From an uncultured Microbacterium sp. (lineage in GTDB: Bacteria > Actinomycetota > Actinomycetes > Actinomycetales > Microbacteriaceae): a DNA stretch of 64,000 bases. A model generated the notes under the pieces. It had not been told where the DNA came from. It ran no database searches and worked only from the letters and a program-made list of their open reading frames with translations. Position 1 is the first letter of the stretch; every line of letters starts with the position of its first letter. Where the stretch lies: contig CAJYJO010000013.1 in NCBI GenBank assembly GCA_913774845.1, positions 210,441 to 274,440 of the forward strand. Direction: 5' to 3'. This document shows positions 47,534 to 57,292 of the stretch, one piece after another. The translations under genes were made by a program, and so were the position numbers.

Positions 47534-47690
47534 CTCCGCACGCCGATCGTCGCCCGGGGTCGCATCCGCTGGCGCGAACGACCGCGGCCCCACCGATCGG
47601 ATCCATCGTCGGCGTTCGACGCGAAGGCGGCGGCCGGACGACGACGCCGCCCGGGGGAGCCCCCGAGCGGCGTCATGGTGGGCGGGCGAG

Positions 47691-48260
47691 TCAGGCGCGC
47701 GCTTCGTCGACCGTGCGTCGCTTCTTGCCACCGGGCATGCGGGAGATGTGCCTCGCGGCATCCACGGTCTTGCGCCGGACCGGGCGCGAGCGCTGCGGTT
47801 TGCCGCCGACGTAGAGCCACCCGAGCAGCACCTCGTGCTTCGCGAGCCCGTGGGCCTTGGCGAGCACCTTGCTGCGGGTGTTGTCGTCGGTGCGCCAGAA
47901 CACGCCGAAACCCGCCTCATCGAGCGCGAGACTCAGCATGTGGGCGACACCGGAGGCCACGGCTTCCTGCTCCCACGCGGGGATCTTCTTCGAGCCGAGA
48001 TCGGCCACGATCGCGAGGATGAGCGGGGCGCGGCGCGGCTTCGAGGAGAAGCCCTTCTTGCCGTCGGCCTTGTTCAACGCGCGGGCGAGCACGTCGCGGT
48101 CGCTGCCGCGGATCTCGATGATGCGCCACGGCCGGAGCGTCTTGTGGTCGGCGACACGGCCCGCGGCGGCGACGAACGCCTCGAGCTCGGGACCCGAGGG
48201 AGCCTCGTCGGTGACCTTCGACCACGACCGACGGTCGCGCATCGCCTCGAGAGCGCTCAC
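47691..48260 (-). CDS. nitroreductase-family protein
   Basis: 189 residues from a GTG overlapping the msrB stop by 4 bp. FMN-binding family features: RDRRSWSKVTDEAPSGPELEAFVAAAGRVADHKTLRPWRI at the N-terminus and the later EQEAVASGVAHMLSLALDEAGFGVFWRT. The C-terminal end is Lys/Arg-rich. Substrate unknown. It forms a two-gene operon with the repair enzyme MsrB. Confidence 0.85.
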   Translation of the reverse strand: MSALEAMRDRRSWSKVTDEAPSGPELEAFVAAAGRVADHKTLRPWRIIEIRGSDRDVLARALNKADGKKGFSSKPRRAPLILAIVADLGSKKIPAWEQEAVASGVAHMLSLALDEAGFGVFWRTDDNTRSKVLAKAHGLAKHEVLLGWLYVGGKPQRSRPVRRKTVDAARHISRMPGGKKRRTVDEARA

Positions 48261-48664
48261 GCGTCCTCGTCGGGGGTGAAGGCCAGCGACAGCGAGTTCA
48301 TGCAGTACCGGTCGCCGGTGGGCGTGCCGAAGCCGTCGGGGAAGACGTGGCCCAGGTGCGAGCCGCAGTTGGCGCATCGCACCTCGGTGCGCTGCATGCC
48401 GTGGCTGTTGTCGTCGAGCAGCTCGACCGCCTCGGGGCGCACCGACTCGTAGAAGCTCGGCCACCCGCAGTGCGAGTCGAACTTCGTGCCGCTCTGGAAC
48501 AGCTCGTTCCCGCACGCGGCGCAGGTGTAGAAGCCGGCGCGGCTCTCATCCAGCAGCTCACCGGTCCAGGCGCGCTCGGTGCCGGCCTGGCGCAGCACGG
48601 CGTACTGCTCCGGGCTCAGCTCGGCCCGCCACTGATCGTCGGACTTCTCGACGGCGTAGGTCAT
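48257..48664 (-). CDS. msrB: peptide-methionine (R)-S-oxide reductase
   Basis: 135 residues, full length. Zinc pairs CAACGNELF and CANCGSHLGHVF, GWPSFYE, and the catalytic Cys in DRYCMNSLSLAF. It reduces methionine-R-sulfoxide in damaged proteins. AGGAG lies 7 nt before the ATG. Co-transcribed with a nitroreductase-like gene. Confidence 0.97.
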   Translation of the reverse strand: MTYAVEKSDDQWRAELSPEQYAVLRQAGTERAWTGELLDESRAGFYTCAACGNELFQSGTKFDSHCGWPSFYESVRPEAVELLDDNSHGMQRTEVRCANCGSHLGHVFPDGFGTPTGDRYCMNSLSLAFTPDEDA

Positions 48665-48723
48665 GGTGTTTCTCCTTCGTCCCCTCCATTCTCCCGTGCC
48701 GGAGGACCGTCAGGTCGGAGCGG

Positions 48724-48729
48724 CATAAT
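48724..48729 (+). promoter_or_regulatory. -10 hexamer CATAAT, leaderless start
   Basis: CATAAT lies 6 nt before the GTG at 48736, one base off TATAAT. Confidence 0.5.
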
Positions 48730-48735
48730 TCCGAG

Positions 48736-49725
48736 GTGGACCAGGATGCCGTGACCCCCGTCGTCGAACGCTACGAGCGGTTCGCCCGCGAGGAGGCGCC
48801 CGGCCGATCAGCCCTGTACGGGGCGTGGGCGCGCCGCGTCGCCGGCGACCGAACGGTGGCGCTCGCCCTGTCGCGGATCCCCGAGACCCGTCGTCAACCC
48901 CCACTCGTGTTCGCCGTGATGCGCCTTTTGGGTGCACCCCTGGACGATGTCGACGCGTGGGCGCGGTGGGTGCCCGAGCACGCGGACGAGCTCGTGATCG
49001 AGTGCGGTCGGCGCAGCGTCCAGACGAACGAGCCGCTGCGGTGCGCCGCGCTGCTGCCGGCGCTCGCGCTCATCGACGGGCCCATCGCCCTGCTCGAGGT
49101 CGGCGCGAGCGCCGGCCTGTGCCTCTACCCCGATCGGTACTCGTACCGCTATCGCCGAGGGGACGAGGTCATCGCTCTCGATCCCGTCGACGGGAGGAGC
49201 GGGGTGCTGCTCGAGAGCGGCCTGGAGGGGAGTCCCGACCTGCGGATGCCGGAGATCGTCTGGCGGGCCGGGATCGACGTGAACCCCCTCGACGCCCGCG
49301 ACACCGACGACCGGGCGTGGCTCGCCGGGCTGGTCTGGCCGGGCGAGGATGGACGGCGGGAGCGGATCGTCGCCGCGCTCGACATCGCCGCCGCCGAGCC
49401 CCCACGTCTCGTCCGCGGCGACGGCGCCGCGGCACTGCCCGCGCTCGCCGCCGAGGCGCCGCGGGACGCGACGCTCGTGGTCACCACGCCGGGGGTGCTC
49501 GCGCACGTCCCCCGCGCGCGACGCGGTGCGCTGATCGCCGCGGCGCGGGCGGCGGGACGCTGGATCACGCTCGACGCGCCAGGCCTGCACGACGGATGGA
49601 CGCGGCGCCGGGAGTCGACCCGGGGCGGGTTCTCGCTCGCCCTCGACGGCGAGGTGCGGGCCGAGGTGGACCCGCTCGGGGCGTGGGTGGCGTGGCATCC
49701 GGGATCGACGTCCGCCCCGCAGTAA
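48736..49725 (+). CDS. DUF2332 family protein
   Basis: 329 residues. The family pattern is clear: YERFAREEAPGRSALYGAWARRVAGD near the start, LEVGASAGLCLYPDRYSYRY (a glycine-rich loop recalling SAM-binding folds) and VVTTPGVLAHVPRARR near the end. Cytoplasmic; function not known. Its stop region holds the -10 hexamer of the next gene. Confidence 0.88.
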   Translation: MDQDAVTPVVERYERFAREEAPGRSALYGAWARRVAGDRTVALALSRIPETRRQPPLVFAVMRLLGAPLDDVDAWARWVPEHADELVIECGRRSVQTNEPLRCAALLPALALIDGPIALLEVGASAGLCLYPDRYSYRYRRGDEVIALDPVDGRSGVLLESGLEGSPDLRMPEIVWRAGIDVNPLDARDTDDRAWLAGLVWPGEDGRRERIVAALDIAAAEPPRLVRGDGAAALPALAAEAPRDATLVVTTPGVLAHVPRARRGALIAAARAAGRWITLDAPGLHDGWTRRRESTRGGFSLALDGEVRAEVDPLGAWVAWHPGSTSAPQ

Positions 49726-49728
49726 CGT
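49723..49728 (+). promoter_or_regulatory. -10 hexamer TAACGT, leaderless start
   Basis: TAACGT overlaps the stop of the DUF2332 gene and lies 6 nt before the GTG at 49735, favouring that GTG over the one at 49732. Confidence 0.45.
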
Positions 49729-49734
49729 GGCGTG

Positions 49735-49989
49735 GTGCCTCTGACCGACCGCGACCTCGCCTTCCTCGCCTTCGAGGCGGAGTGGCGTCGCCACGCCGGA
49801 GCGAAGGAAGAGGCGATCCGCGCGCGGTTCGGGATGCCGCCGGCGCGGTACTACCAGCTCCTCGGCCGGCTGATCGATGCCCCCGAGGCGCTCGCGCACG
49901 ACCCGATGCTGGTGCGACGACTGCGCCGCCGTCGCGACGAGGCGGCCGCCGCGCACCGTTCCCGACTGGGTCGGACGGCGACCCGCTGA
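49735..49989 (+). CDS. DUF3263 family small protein
   Basis: 84 residues. LTDRDLAFLAFEAEWRRHAGAKEEAIRARFGMPPARYYQLLGRLID is the DUF3263 helix-turn-helix-like core, followed by a basic Arg-rich tail. Possibly DNA-binding; unproven. It often sits, as here, just before a LytR C-terminal-domain gene. Confidence 0.85.
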   Translation: MPLTDRDLAFLAFEAEWRRHAGAKEEAIRARFGMPPARYYQLLGRLIDAPEALAHDPMLVRRLRRRRDEAAAAHRSRLGRTATR

Positions 49990-50012
49990 CGGGGCGTTCT
50001 GACTCCGACAGG

Positions 50013-50018
50013 TAGCAT
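50013..50018 (+). promoter_or_regulatory. -10 hexamer TAGCAT, leaderless start
   Basis: TAGCAT lies 6 nt before the ATG at 50025. Confidence 0.5.
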
Positions 50019-50024
50019 TCTCGA

Positions 50025-50627
50025 ATGGCCAGATCGACCTTCCCTCGGGATCGCTTCGACGACCTGCCGGAAGCCGCCGGTCGTGTCGGCGCTCACCGGG
50101 CCGAGCGGCCGCGATCGCGCGGGTGGATCGTGTTCCTCTGGGCCGCCATCGCCACGCTCGTGCTCATCATCGCCGGGATCTTCGCGACGCTGGTCGTGTC
50201 GGGGCGCATCTCGCTCGGCGACGACCCCACCGCCGCACCGACCGCGTCGGCGGAGCCGACCACCGCCGCGGTCGTCGACACCTCGTACTCGGTGGTCGTG
50301 CTCAACGGCACCTCCGACGAGGGTCTCGCGGCCGCCGTACGCGATCAGATCCTCGCCGCCGGGTGGGCGGGCGACACGGTCGAGACGGGCAACTCCGACA
50401 GCACCGACTTCGCCGCGACGACGGTCTATTACCTGCGCGAGAGCGACCAGGCGGCGGCCGAGGGGCTGGCCCAGACCATCGGCGGCGCCGAGACCGCGCA
50501 GAGCGACTTCCTCCAGCCGACGGACGACCCCAACACCCCCGACGACGAGAGCGACGTCAAGCGCCTCATCGTGGTGATCGGCATGGACCGCGCCACCGGC
50601 GAGGCGAGCGAGACCCCGGCGGGTTGA
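50025..50627 (+). CDS. membrane-anchored LytR C-terminal domain protein
   Basis: 200 residues. A cytoplasmic N-terminus, one membrane helix (WIVFLWAAIATLVLIIAGIF, about 34-56), an Ala/Thr/Pro linker and a LytR_C domain (about 88-185, beginning YSVVVLNGTSDEGLAAAVRDQL-like). The domain without the catalytic LCP part occurs in actinobacterial envelope proteins; the Mycobacterium counterpart is VirR-like. Extracytoplasmic, role unknown. Confidence 0.85.
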   Translation: MARSTFPRDRFDDLPEAAGRVGAHRAERPRSRGWIVFLWAAIATLVLIIAGIFATLVVSGRISLGDDPTAAPTASAEPTTAAVVDTSYSVVVLNGTSDEGLAAAVRDQILAAGWAGDTVETGNSDSTDFAATTVYYLRESDQAAAEGLAQTIGGAETAQSDFLQPTDDPNTPDDESDVKRLIVVIGMDRATGEASETPAG

Positions 50628-50758
50628 CCGCGTCCGCGGGGTGTGTTTCCTGGGCGTAAAAAGTTGGATTCCCGCGCGTCAACAATGCCCCTGGGCCCCG
50701 GTTCCGCGCGGCGTCCCGTGCTTACGATGACCTCGTCGTTCAGCAACAGGAGATTCGC

Positions 50759-50959
50759 ATGACCCAGGGCACCGTCAAATGGTTCAACGCCGAGAAGGGC
50801 TTCGGCTTCATCACCGTCGCCGATGGTCAGGACGTCTTCGTCCATTACTCGAGCATCGAGATGTCCGGCTTCCGGGTGCTCGAGGAAGGGCAGGCGGTGG
50901 AGTTCACCGTCGGCACCGGACAGAAGGGGCCCCAGGCGGAGTCCGTGCGACTGGCCTGA
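50759..50959 (+). CDS. cold-shock protein, CspA family
   Basis: 66 residues, a single cold-shock domain with RNP1 KGFGFITV and RNP2 VFVHYSSIE, and [11 protein letters not shown] at the start. It binds single-stranded RNA/DNA as a chaperone. The ATG follows GGAG by 7-8 nt; a leader of a few tens of nt is likely, with TACGAT (50723-50728) as a candidate -10. It ends in a strong terminator. Confidence 0.96.
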   Translation: MTQGTVKWFNAEKGFGFITVADGQDVFVHYSSIEMSGFRVLEEGQAVEFTVGTGQKGPQAESVRLA

Positions 50960-50968
50960 CTGCCGTAC

Positions 50969-51008
50969 CGAACGCCGTGGCATCCGACAGCGGATGCCAC
51001 GGCGTTCG
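50969..51008 (+). terminator. terminator after the cold-shock gene
   Basis: 18-bp perfect inverted repeat starting CGAACGCCGTGGCATCCG with loop ACAG, 9 bp after the stop codon. Confidence 0.85.
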
Positions 51009-51031
51009 TCGTTCCGGGGCGGCTCCGGCGG

Positions 51032-51058
51032 CTTGCACTCCCCAGGGGCGAGTGCCAG
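51032..51058. promoter_or_regulatory. CIRCE-like operator 1 upstream of groEL
   Basis: CTTGCACTC-N9-GAGTGCCAG, matching the HrcA operator TTAGCACTC-N9-GAGTGCTAA in the core and spacing with four changes at the ends. Confidence 0.65.
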
Positions 51059-51063
51059 AATGA

Positions 51064-52749
<1,686 letters not shown>

Positions 52750-52766
52750 TCCACGCTCACGCCTGA

Positions 52767-52796
52767 GAACGCCCCCTCCTCCGGGAGGGGGCGTTC
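52767..52796 (+). terminator. terminator after groEL
   Basis: 13-bp perfect inverted repeat (GAACGCCCCCTCC and complement) with a 4-nt loop, then TTCG. Confidence 0.85.
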
Positions 52797-52843
52797 TTCG
52801 TTGCCGGGGGCTGCACCGGGCCGCAGCGAACGGGGCAGGCGAG

Positions 52844-52919
52844 AGCACACGATCGGCACGAGATCACGGGCTCCGGGGGCGTCGCGCGGTGTGCTGTCGC
52901 ACCGTTCGTGTGATTTCGC
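52844..52919. repeat. imperfect palindromic intergenic element
   Basis: AGCACAC (52844-52850) pairs with GTGTGCT (52889-52895), and CACGAGATCAC (52857-52867) with the diverged GTGTGATTTCG near 52909-52919. Shares GCACGAGATCAC and TTCGTGTGAT with the element at 38349-38410. The 283-bp gap 52750-53032 holds no gene that I can support. Confidence 0.5.
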
Positions 52920-53032
52920 GGTGCCACGGCGCAGCCGGGGCGGGGCGCAACGGGGCGTTGCGACGCGTGGGACGGCGCGACGCCGGGCAGGGCGGGCGCG
53001 ACGTCGGGGCGGGAAAGCGGCGCGCGGGGCGG

Positions 53033-54820
53033 TCAGGCCTCGGGACGGTAGTCGTCGGGGAGGCGTTCGAGAGGCTGCGTCTCGATGAGCGCGTGCTCCT
53101 GCGCGTCGCGGCGATCGGCCAGCGGCAGCGAGACACGGAACGTCGCGCCACCGCCCGGGGTGTCGACGACGTCGACCGTCCCGTGCAGCAGGTCGACGAT
53201 GGATGCCACGATCGACAGGCCGAGACCCGAGCCGCCGGTCTCGCGGGTGCGCGACGTGTCGGCGCGCCAGAAGCGCTGGAAGATCTGCTCGCGGATCTGC
53301 TCGGGCACGCCCTCGCCGTGGTCGATGATCTCGATCCACCCCATGTCGGTCTCGGCGTCGACGCCCAAGCGCAGGCCGATGGGCGAGTCGTCCGCCGTGA
53401 AGCGACGGGCGTTGCCGAGCAGGTTCGCCACGACCTGCCGCACCTTGTTCTCATCGCCGAGGACGATCGGCGCCAAGCGCGGGGACCGCACGACCGCCGG
53501 CGGCATGGCCGGGGGAGCGGGGACGTCGACGGCGGACGGGGAGGCCGGGTCGGCGGCATCCTTCTGCCGACGGCGCAGACGCGACAGCGTCGCCCCGGCG
53601 ATCGCCATGGCCGAGGTCGTGGGTGCGACCCTGCGGCGACCGGTCTCGGTGGCGGGTCGGCCGCCGGAGTCGAGGAGCGGATCGAGCGTGATCGTGGGCA
53701 GGATCATTTCGCCGCGAGACGTGGTGTCGTCGACCGTCACCTCGCGCTGCGGGGAGGTGACGCGCAGGTCGAGGGCGGCATCGCGGGCGATGGGACGCAG
53801 ATCCAGCGCGGTGATGCTCACGTCGCGGCGCTCGTCGAGACGGGCGAGGGCGAGGAGATCCTCGACCAGGGCGCCCATGCGGATCGCCTCCTTCTCGATG
53901 CGCTCCATCGACTGCGCGACGTCCTCGTCGGAGCGGATCGCGCCCATCCGGTACAGCTCGGCGTAACCGCGCATCGTCACGAGCGGGGTGCGCAGCTCGT
54001 GACTGGCGTCGCCGATGAACCGGCGCATCTGCCGCACCGTGGCATCCCGCTGCCCGAGGGCGCCGTCGATGCGGGCGAGCATCGCGTTGATCGCGGTCTT
54101 CAGACGTCCCACCTCGGTGTCGGGGACGATGTCGGTCAAGCGCTGACTGAAGTCGCCCGCGGCGATGTCCATGGCGGTCGTCTCGACCTGGCGGAGGTTG
54201 CGGAAGGCGAGCGTGACCAACCACCGGGTCAGCAACGCGGTCGCGATGAGGATCAGCAGCGCCACGAAGGCGTAGATGCCCACGTAGGCGGCGACGATGC
54301 GGTCGGTCGGCGCGAGCGGTTGGACCACCATCTGGGTGTAGACGCCCGGATTGCCCGGCACCTGGAGCACGCCCACCCGCGCGAGGAAGTGCGCCCCGGA
54401 GTCGGGGTCCTCCAGGTCGATACGGCGGTCGATCTGGCCGTAGGTCTGCTCGACCGTGAAGGTCGAGGGCAGTTCGGGCAGCACCTTCGAGGAGGTGCCG
54501 TTGTAGAACGCCTCACGCTCGCCGTCGGGGCCGTACACGACCACCATCGACCCGATCTGGGGAGCGTTGTCGACCTGCGAGAAGACGATCTGCCCGTCGA
54601 CCGGCGCCGTGGTGAAGATGCTGTTGGCGATGCTTCCCGCGGCCTGCTGCGCGAGCTGCTCGTCGAGGTTGTTGACGAGGGTCGTGCGCAGGAAGACCAT
54701 CGTCCCCACCCCGGCCGTGAACAGCCCGATCGCCAGGAGCGCGACCGTGACGCCGGTGACCTTGGTCCGAAGACTCAGACCGCGCCACCAGCGCGTGAGG
54801 GCATCGTCGGGATGCGACAG
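53033..54820 (-). CDS. sensor histidine kinase, HAMP type
   Basis: 595 residues if started at the CTG at 54820, which has GGGAGG 6 nt upstream; no ATG, GTG or TTG lies nearby in frame without running deep into the regulator gene. Two membrane helices (about 20-45 and 170-195) flank a sensor domain of about 120 residues, then HAMP, phospho-His in IGDASHELRTPLVTMRGYAEL, N-box NLLGNARRF, DHGEGVP and GGSGLGLSIVASIVDL. About 90 Pro/Ala/Arg-rich residues are inserted between the dimerisation helices and the N-box. Partner of the regulator just upstream; stimulus unknown. Confidence 0.88.
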   Translation of the reverse strand: MSHPDDALTRWWRGLSLRTKVTGVTVALLAIGLFTAGVGTMVFLRTTLVNNLDEQLAQQAAGSIANSIFTTAPVDGQIVFSQVDNAPQIGSMVVVYGPDGEREAFYNGTSSKVLPELPSTFTVEQTYGQIDRRIDLEDPDSGAHFLARVGVLQVPGNPGVYTQMVVQPLAPTDRIVAAYVGIYAFVALLILIATALLTRWLVTLAFRNLRQVETTAMDIAAGDFSQRLTDIVPDTEVGRLKTAINAMLARIDGALGQRDATVRQMRRFIGDASHELRTPLVTMRGYAELYRMGAIRSDEDVAQSMERIEKEAIRMGALVEDLLALARLDERRDVSITALDLRPIARDAALDLRVTSPQREVTVDDTTSRGEMILPTITLDPLLDSGGRPATETGRRRVAPTTSAMAIAGATLSRLRRRQKDAADPASPSAVDVPAPPAMPPAVVRSPRLAPIVLGDENKVRQVVANLLGNARRFTADDSPIGLRLGVDAETDMGWIEIIDHGEGVPEQIREQIFQRFWRADTSRTRETGGSGLGLSIVASIVDLLHGTVDVVDTPGGGATFRVSLPLADRRDAQEHALIETQPLERLPDDYRPEA

Positions 54821-54834
54821 GGCGGGCCTCCCAA

Positions 54835-55527
54835 TCAGGCGGTCTTGCCCGACTTCAGCATGTAGCCGAAGCCGCGCTTGGTCTGGATCAGCGGCTCCGA
54901 GGAGTGCGGGTCGATCTTGCGGCGCAGGTACGAGATGTAGCTTTCGACGATGCCCGCGTCGCCGTTGAAGTCGTACTCCCACACGTGGTCGAGGATCTGC
55001 GCCTTCGACAGCACGCGATTGGGGTTGAGCATGAGGTAGCGCAGGAGCTTGAACTCCGTCGGGCTCAGATCGATCGACACGTCGCCGACGCTGACGTCGT
55101 GGGTGTCCTGGTCCATCGTGAGCTCGCCCGTGCGGATGATGGACTCCTCGTCGGCCTGCATCGTGCGGCGGAGGATCGCCTGGATGCGGGCGACGATCTC
55201 GTCGAGGCTGAAGGGCTTGGTGACGTAGTCGTCGCCCCCCGCGTTGAGCCCCATGATCTTGTCCTCGGTCTCGTCCTTCGCGGTGAGGAAGAGGATGGGG
55301 GCGGTGTAGCCGGCGCCGCGCAGGCGCTTGGTGACGCTGAAGCCGTTCATGTCGGGCAGCATCACGTCGAGCACGATGAGGTCGGGTTCCTCCTCGAGCA
55401 CGGCCGAGATCGTCTGCGCGCCGTTGGCCACGGCTCGCACCTGGAACCCGGCGAAGCGCAGGCTGGTGATGAGCAGATCGCGGATGTTCGGTTCGTCGTC
55501 GACGACGAGGATGCGAGGAGCTGTCAT
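54835..55527 (-). CDS. OmpR-family response regulator
   Basis: 230 residues. Receiver: DDEPNIRDLLITSL, phospho-Asp in DLIVLDVMLPDMNG, Lys in DDYVTKPFSLDEI. Winged helix with ESYISYLRRKIDPHSS and TKRGFGYML. Similar to mycobacterial PhoP/PrrA-type regulators, but the gene context is not enough to name it. GATAAT lies 6 nt before the ATG. The kinase gene follows by 14 bp. Confidence 0.94.
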   Translation of the reverse strand: MTAPRILVVDDEPNIRDLLITSLRFAGFQVRAVANGAQTISAVLEEEPDLIVLDVMLPDMNGFSVTKRLRGAGYTAPILFLTAKDETEDKIMGLNAGGDDYVTKPFSLDEIVARIQAILRRTMQADEESIIRTGELTMDQDTHDVSVGDVSIDLSPTEFKLLRYLMLNPNRVLSKAQILDHVWEYDFNGDAGIVESYISYLRRKIDPHSSEPLIQTKRGFGYMLKSGKTA

Positions 55528-55533
55528 GTGCTC

Positions 55534-55539
55534 ATTATC
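55534..55539 (-). promoter_or_regulatory. -10 hexamer GATAAT, leaderless start of regulator
   Basis: On the minus strand GATAAT, one base off TATAAT, lies 6 nt before the ATG at 55527. Confidence 0.55.
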
Positions 55540-55596
55540 GTGACCGGACCCAGCAATGCGCTGGATATGGAACGGAAAGCCGCACCCTGGTATGGG

Positions 55597-57246
55597 TCAG
55601 GCGGCGGCCGCGTCGATCGTGTCGGCATCCAGGATCGTGTAGGCGTAGCCCTGTTCGGCCAGGAACCGCTGCCGGTTCTGGGCGAAATCCTGGTCGACGG
55701 TGTCGCGCGCGATGAGCGTGTAGAAGCTGGCCGTGTGGTTCGACTGCTTGGGTCGCAGCAGTCGCCCGAGGCGCTGCGCCTCTTCTTGCCGCGACCCGAA
55801 CGAGCCCGACACCTGGATGGCGACGGAGGCCTCGGGCAGGTCGACCGAGAAGTTCGCGACCTTCGAGACCACCAGCAGCGGGATGCTGCCGTCGCGGAAG
55901 CCTTGGAACAGCTCCTCGCGCTCGGGGATCGGCGTGGCGCCGGTGATCTGCGGGGCGCCGAGGGCCTCGGCGAGCTCGTCGATCTGGTCGAGGTACTGCC
56001 CGATGACCAGCACGCGTTCCCCGGGATGCCGTTGCACGAGGCGTCGGGTGACGTCGATCTTCGCGGGCGCGGTGGCGGCGAGCCGGTAACGATCCTCGTC
56101 GGCGGCGGCCGCGTATTCGAGGCGCTCGTCGGCGGGGAGGTCGATGCGCACCTCGTAGCAGGCCGCGGGGGAGATGAACCCCTGCGCCTCGATCTCCTTC
56201 CACGGCGCATCGAAGCGCTTCGGTCCGATGAGGCTGAAGACGTCGCCCTCGCGGCCGTCCTCGCGGACGAGCGTCGCGGTGAGGCCGAGGCGGCGACGCG
56301 CCTGCAGGTCGGCGGTGAGCTTGAACACCGGCGCGGGCAGGAGGTGCACCTCGTCGTACAGCACCAGGCCCCAGTCGAGCGCGTCGAGCAGCGCGAGGTG
56401 GGCGTACTTGCCGCCGCGCTTGGCGGTGAGGATCTGGTACGTCGCGATGGTGACGGGCTTGATCTCCTTCACCTGCCCGGAGTACTCGCCGATCTCCTCG
56501 GGGGTGAGGGTGGTGCGCCGCAGCAGCTCGTCGCGCCACTGTCGCGCGCTCACGGTGTTGGTGACCAGGATGAGCGTCGTCGTGCGGGTGTCGGCCATCG
56601 CGCCCGCGCCCACGAGCGTCTTGCCCGCGCCGCAGGGGAGCACCACGACGCCCGAACCGCCCTCGGAGAACGAGTCGACCGCCTGCCGCTGGTAGGGACG
56701 CAGGTGCCAGCCGTCTTCGGCGAGGTCGATCGGGTGCGGGGTGCCGGGCGTGTAGCCGGCGAGGTCCTCGGCGGGCCAGCCGATCTTCAGCAGCTCCTGC
56801 TTGATGTGGCCGCGCGCCCACGCGTCGACGAGGAAGCTGTCGGGGCCGGGGCGGCCGATCAGCAGCGGGGCGATGCGCTTGTTGCGCGACACCTCGCCGA
56901 GCACGGCGGCATCGGTGGAGCGGAGGACGAGCTCGCCCTCGTCATTGCGCTCGATGACGAGCCGGCCGTAGCGGTTGACCGTCTCGCGGATGTCGGTGCT
57001 CACCGACGCCGGGACGGGGAAGCGCGACCATTTGTCGAGCGTCTCGAGCATCGCCTCGGCATCGTGCCCGGCCGCGCGGGCGTTCCACAAGCCCAGGCGG
57101 GTGATGCGGTAGGTGTGGATGTGCTCGGGTGCGCGCTCGAGCTCGGCGAAGACTGCGAGCTCGTGCCGCGCCGTCTCCGCCTGGGGGTGCGCGACCTCCA
57201 GAAGGACGGTGCGGTCGCTCTGCACGATGAGGGGGCCGTCAGCCAT
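55597..57246 (-). CDS. DNA repair helicase XPB, bacterial type
   Basis: 549 residues, superfamily 2. An N-terminal damage-recognition-like region (about 1-180) precedes the helicase core: LRPYQRQAVDSF, Walker A VVLPCGAGKTLVGAG, Walker B LVLYDEVHLLP (DEVH), motif III LGLTATLVRED, and the C-terminal ATPase lobe with QVSGSFGSRQEEAQRLGRLLRPK. Bacterial XPB is an ATP-dependent DNA unwinding enzyme common in actinobacteria; its repair role is inferred. Encoded directly after its partner protein. Confidence 0.95.
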   Translation of the reverse strand: MADGPLIVQSDRTVLLEVAHPQAETARHELAVFAELERAPEHIHTYRITRLGLWNARAAGHDAEAMLETLDKWSRFPVPASVSTDIRETVNRYGRLVIERNDEGELVLRSTDAAVLGEVSRNKRIAPLLIGRPGPDSFLVDAWARGHIKQELLKIGWPAEDLAGYTPGTPHPIDLAEDGWHLRPYQRQAVDSFSEGGSGVVVLPCGAGKTLVGAGAMADTRTTTLILVTNTVSARQWRDELLRRTTLTPEEIGEYSGQVKEIKPVTIATYQILTAKRGGKYAHLALLDALDWGLVLYDEVHLLPAPVFKLTADLQARRRLGLTATLVREDGREGDVFSLIGPKRFDAPWKEIEAQGFISPAACYEVRIDLPADERLEYAAAADEDRYRLAATAPAKIDVTRRLVQRHPGERVLVIGQYLDQIDELAEALGAPQITGATPIPEREELFQGFRDGSIPLLVVSKVANFSVDLPEASVAIQVSGSFGSRQEEAQRLGRLLRPKQSNHTASFYTLIARDTVDQDFAQNRQRFLAEQGYAYTILDADTIDAAAA

Positions 57247-57292
57247 AGCGTTCGAGTCTACCGGGGTCGCGGCGAGCGGGAGCCCGCGTCGG

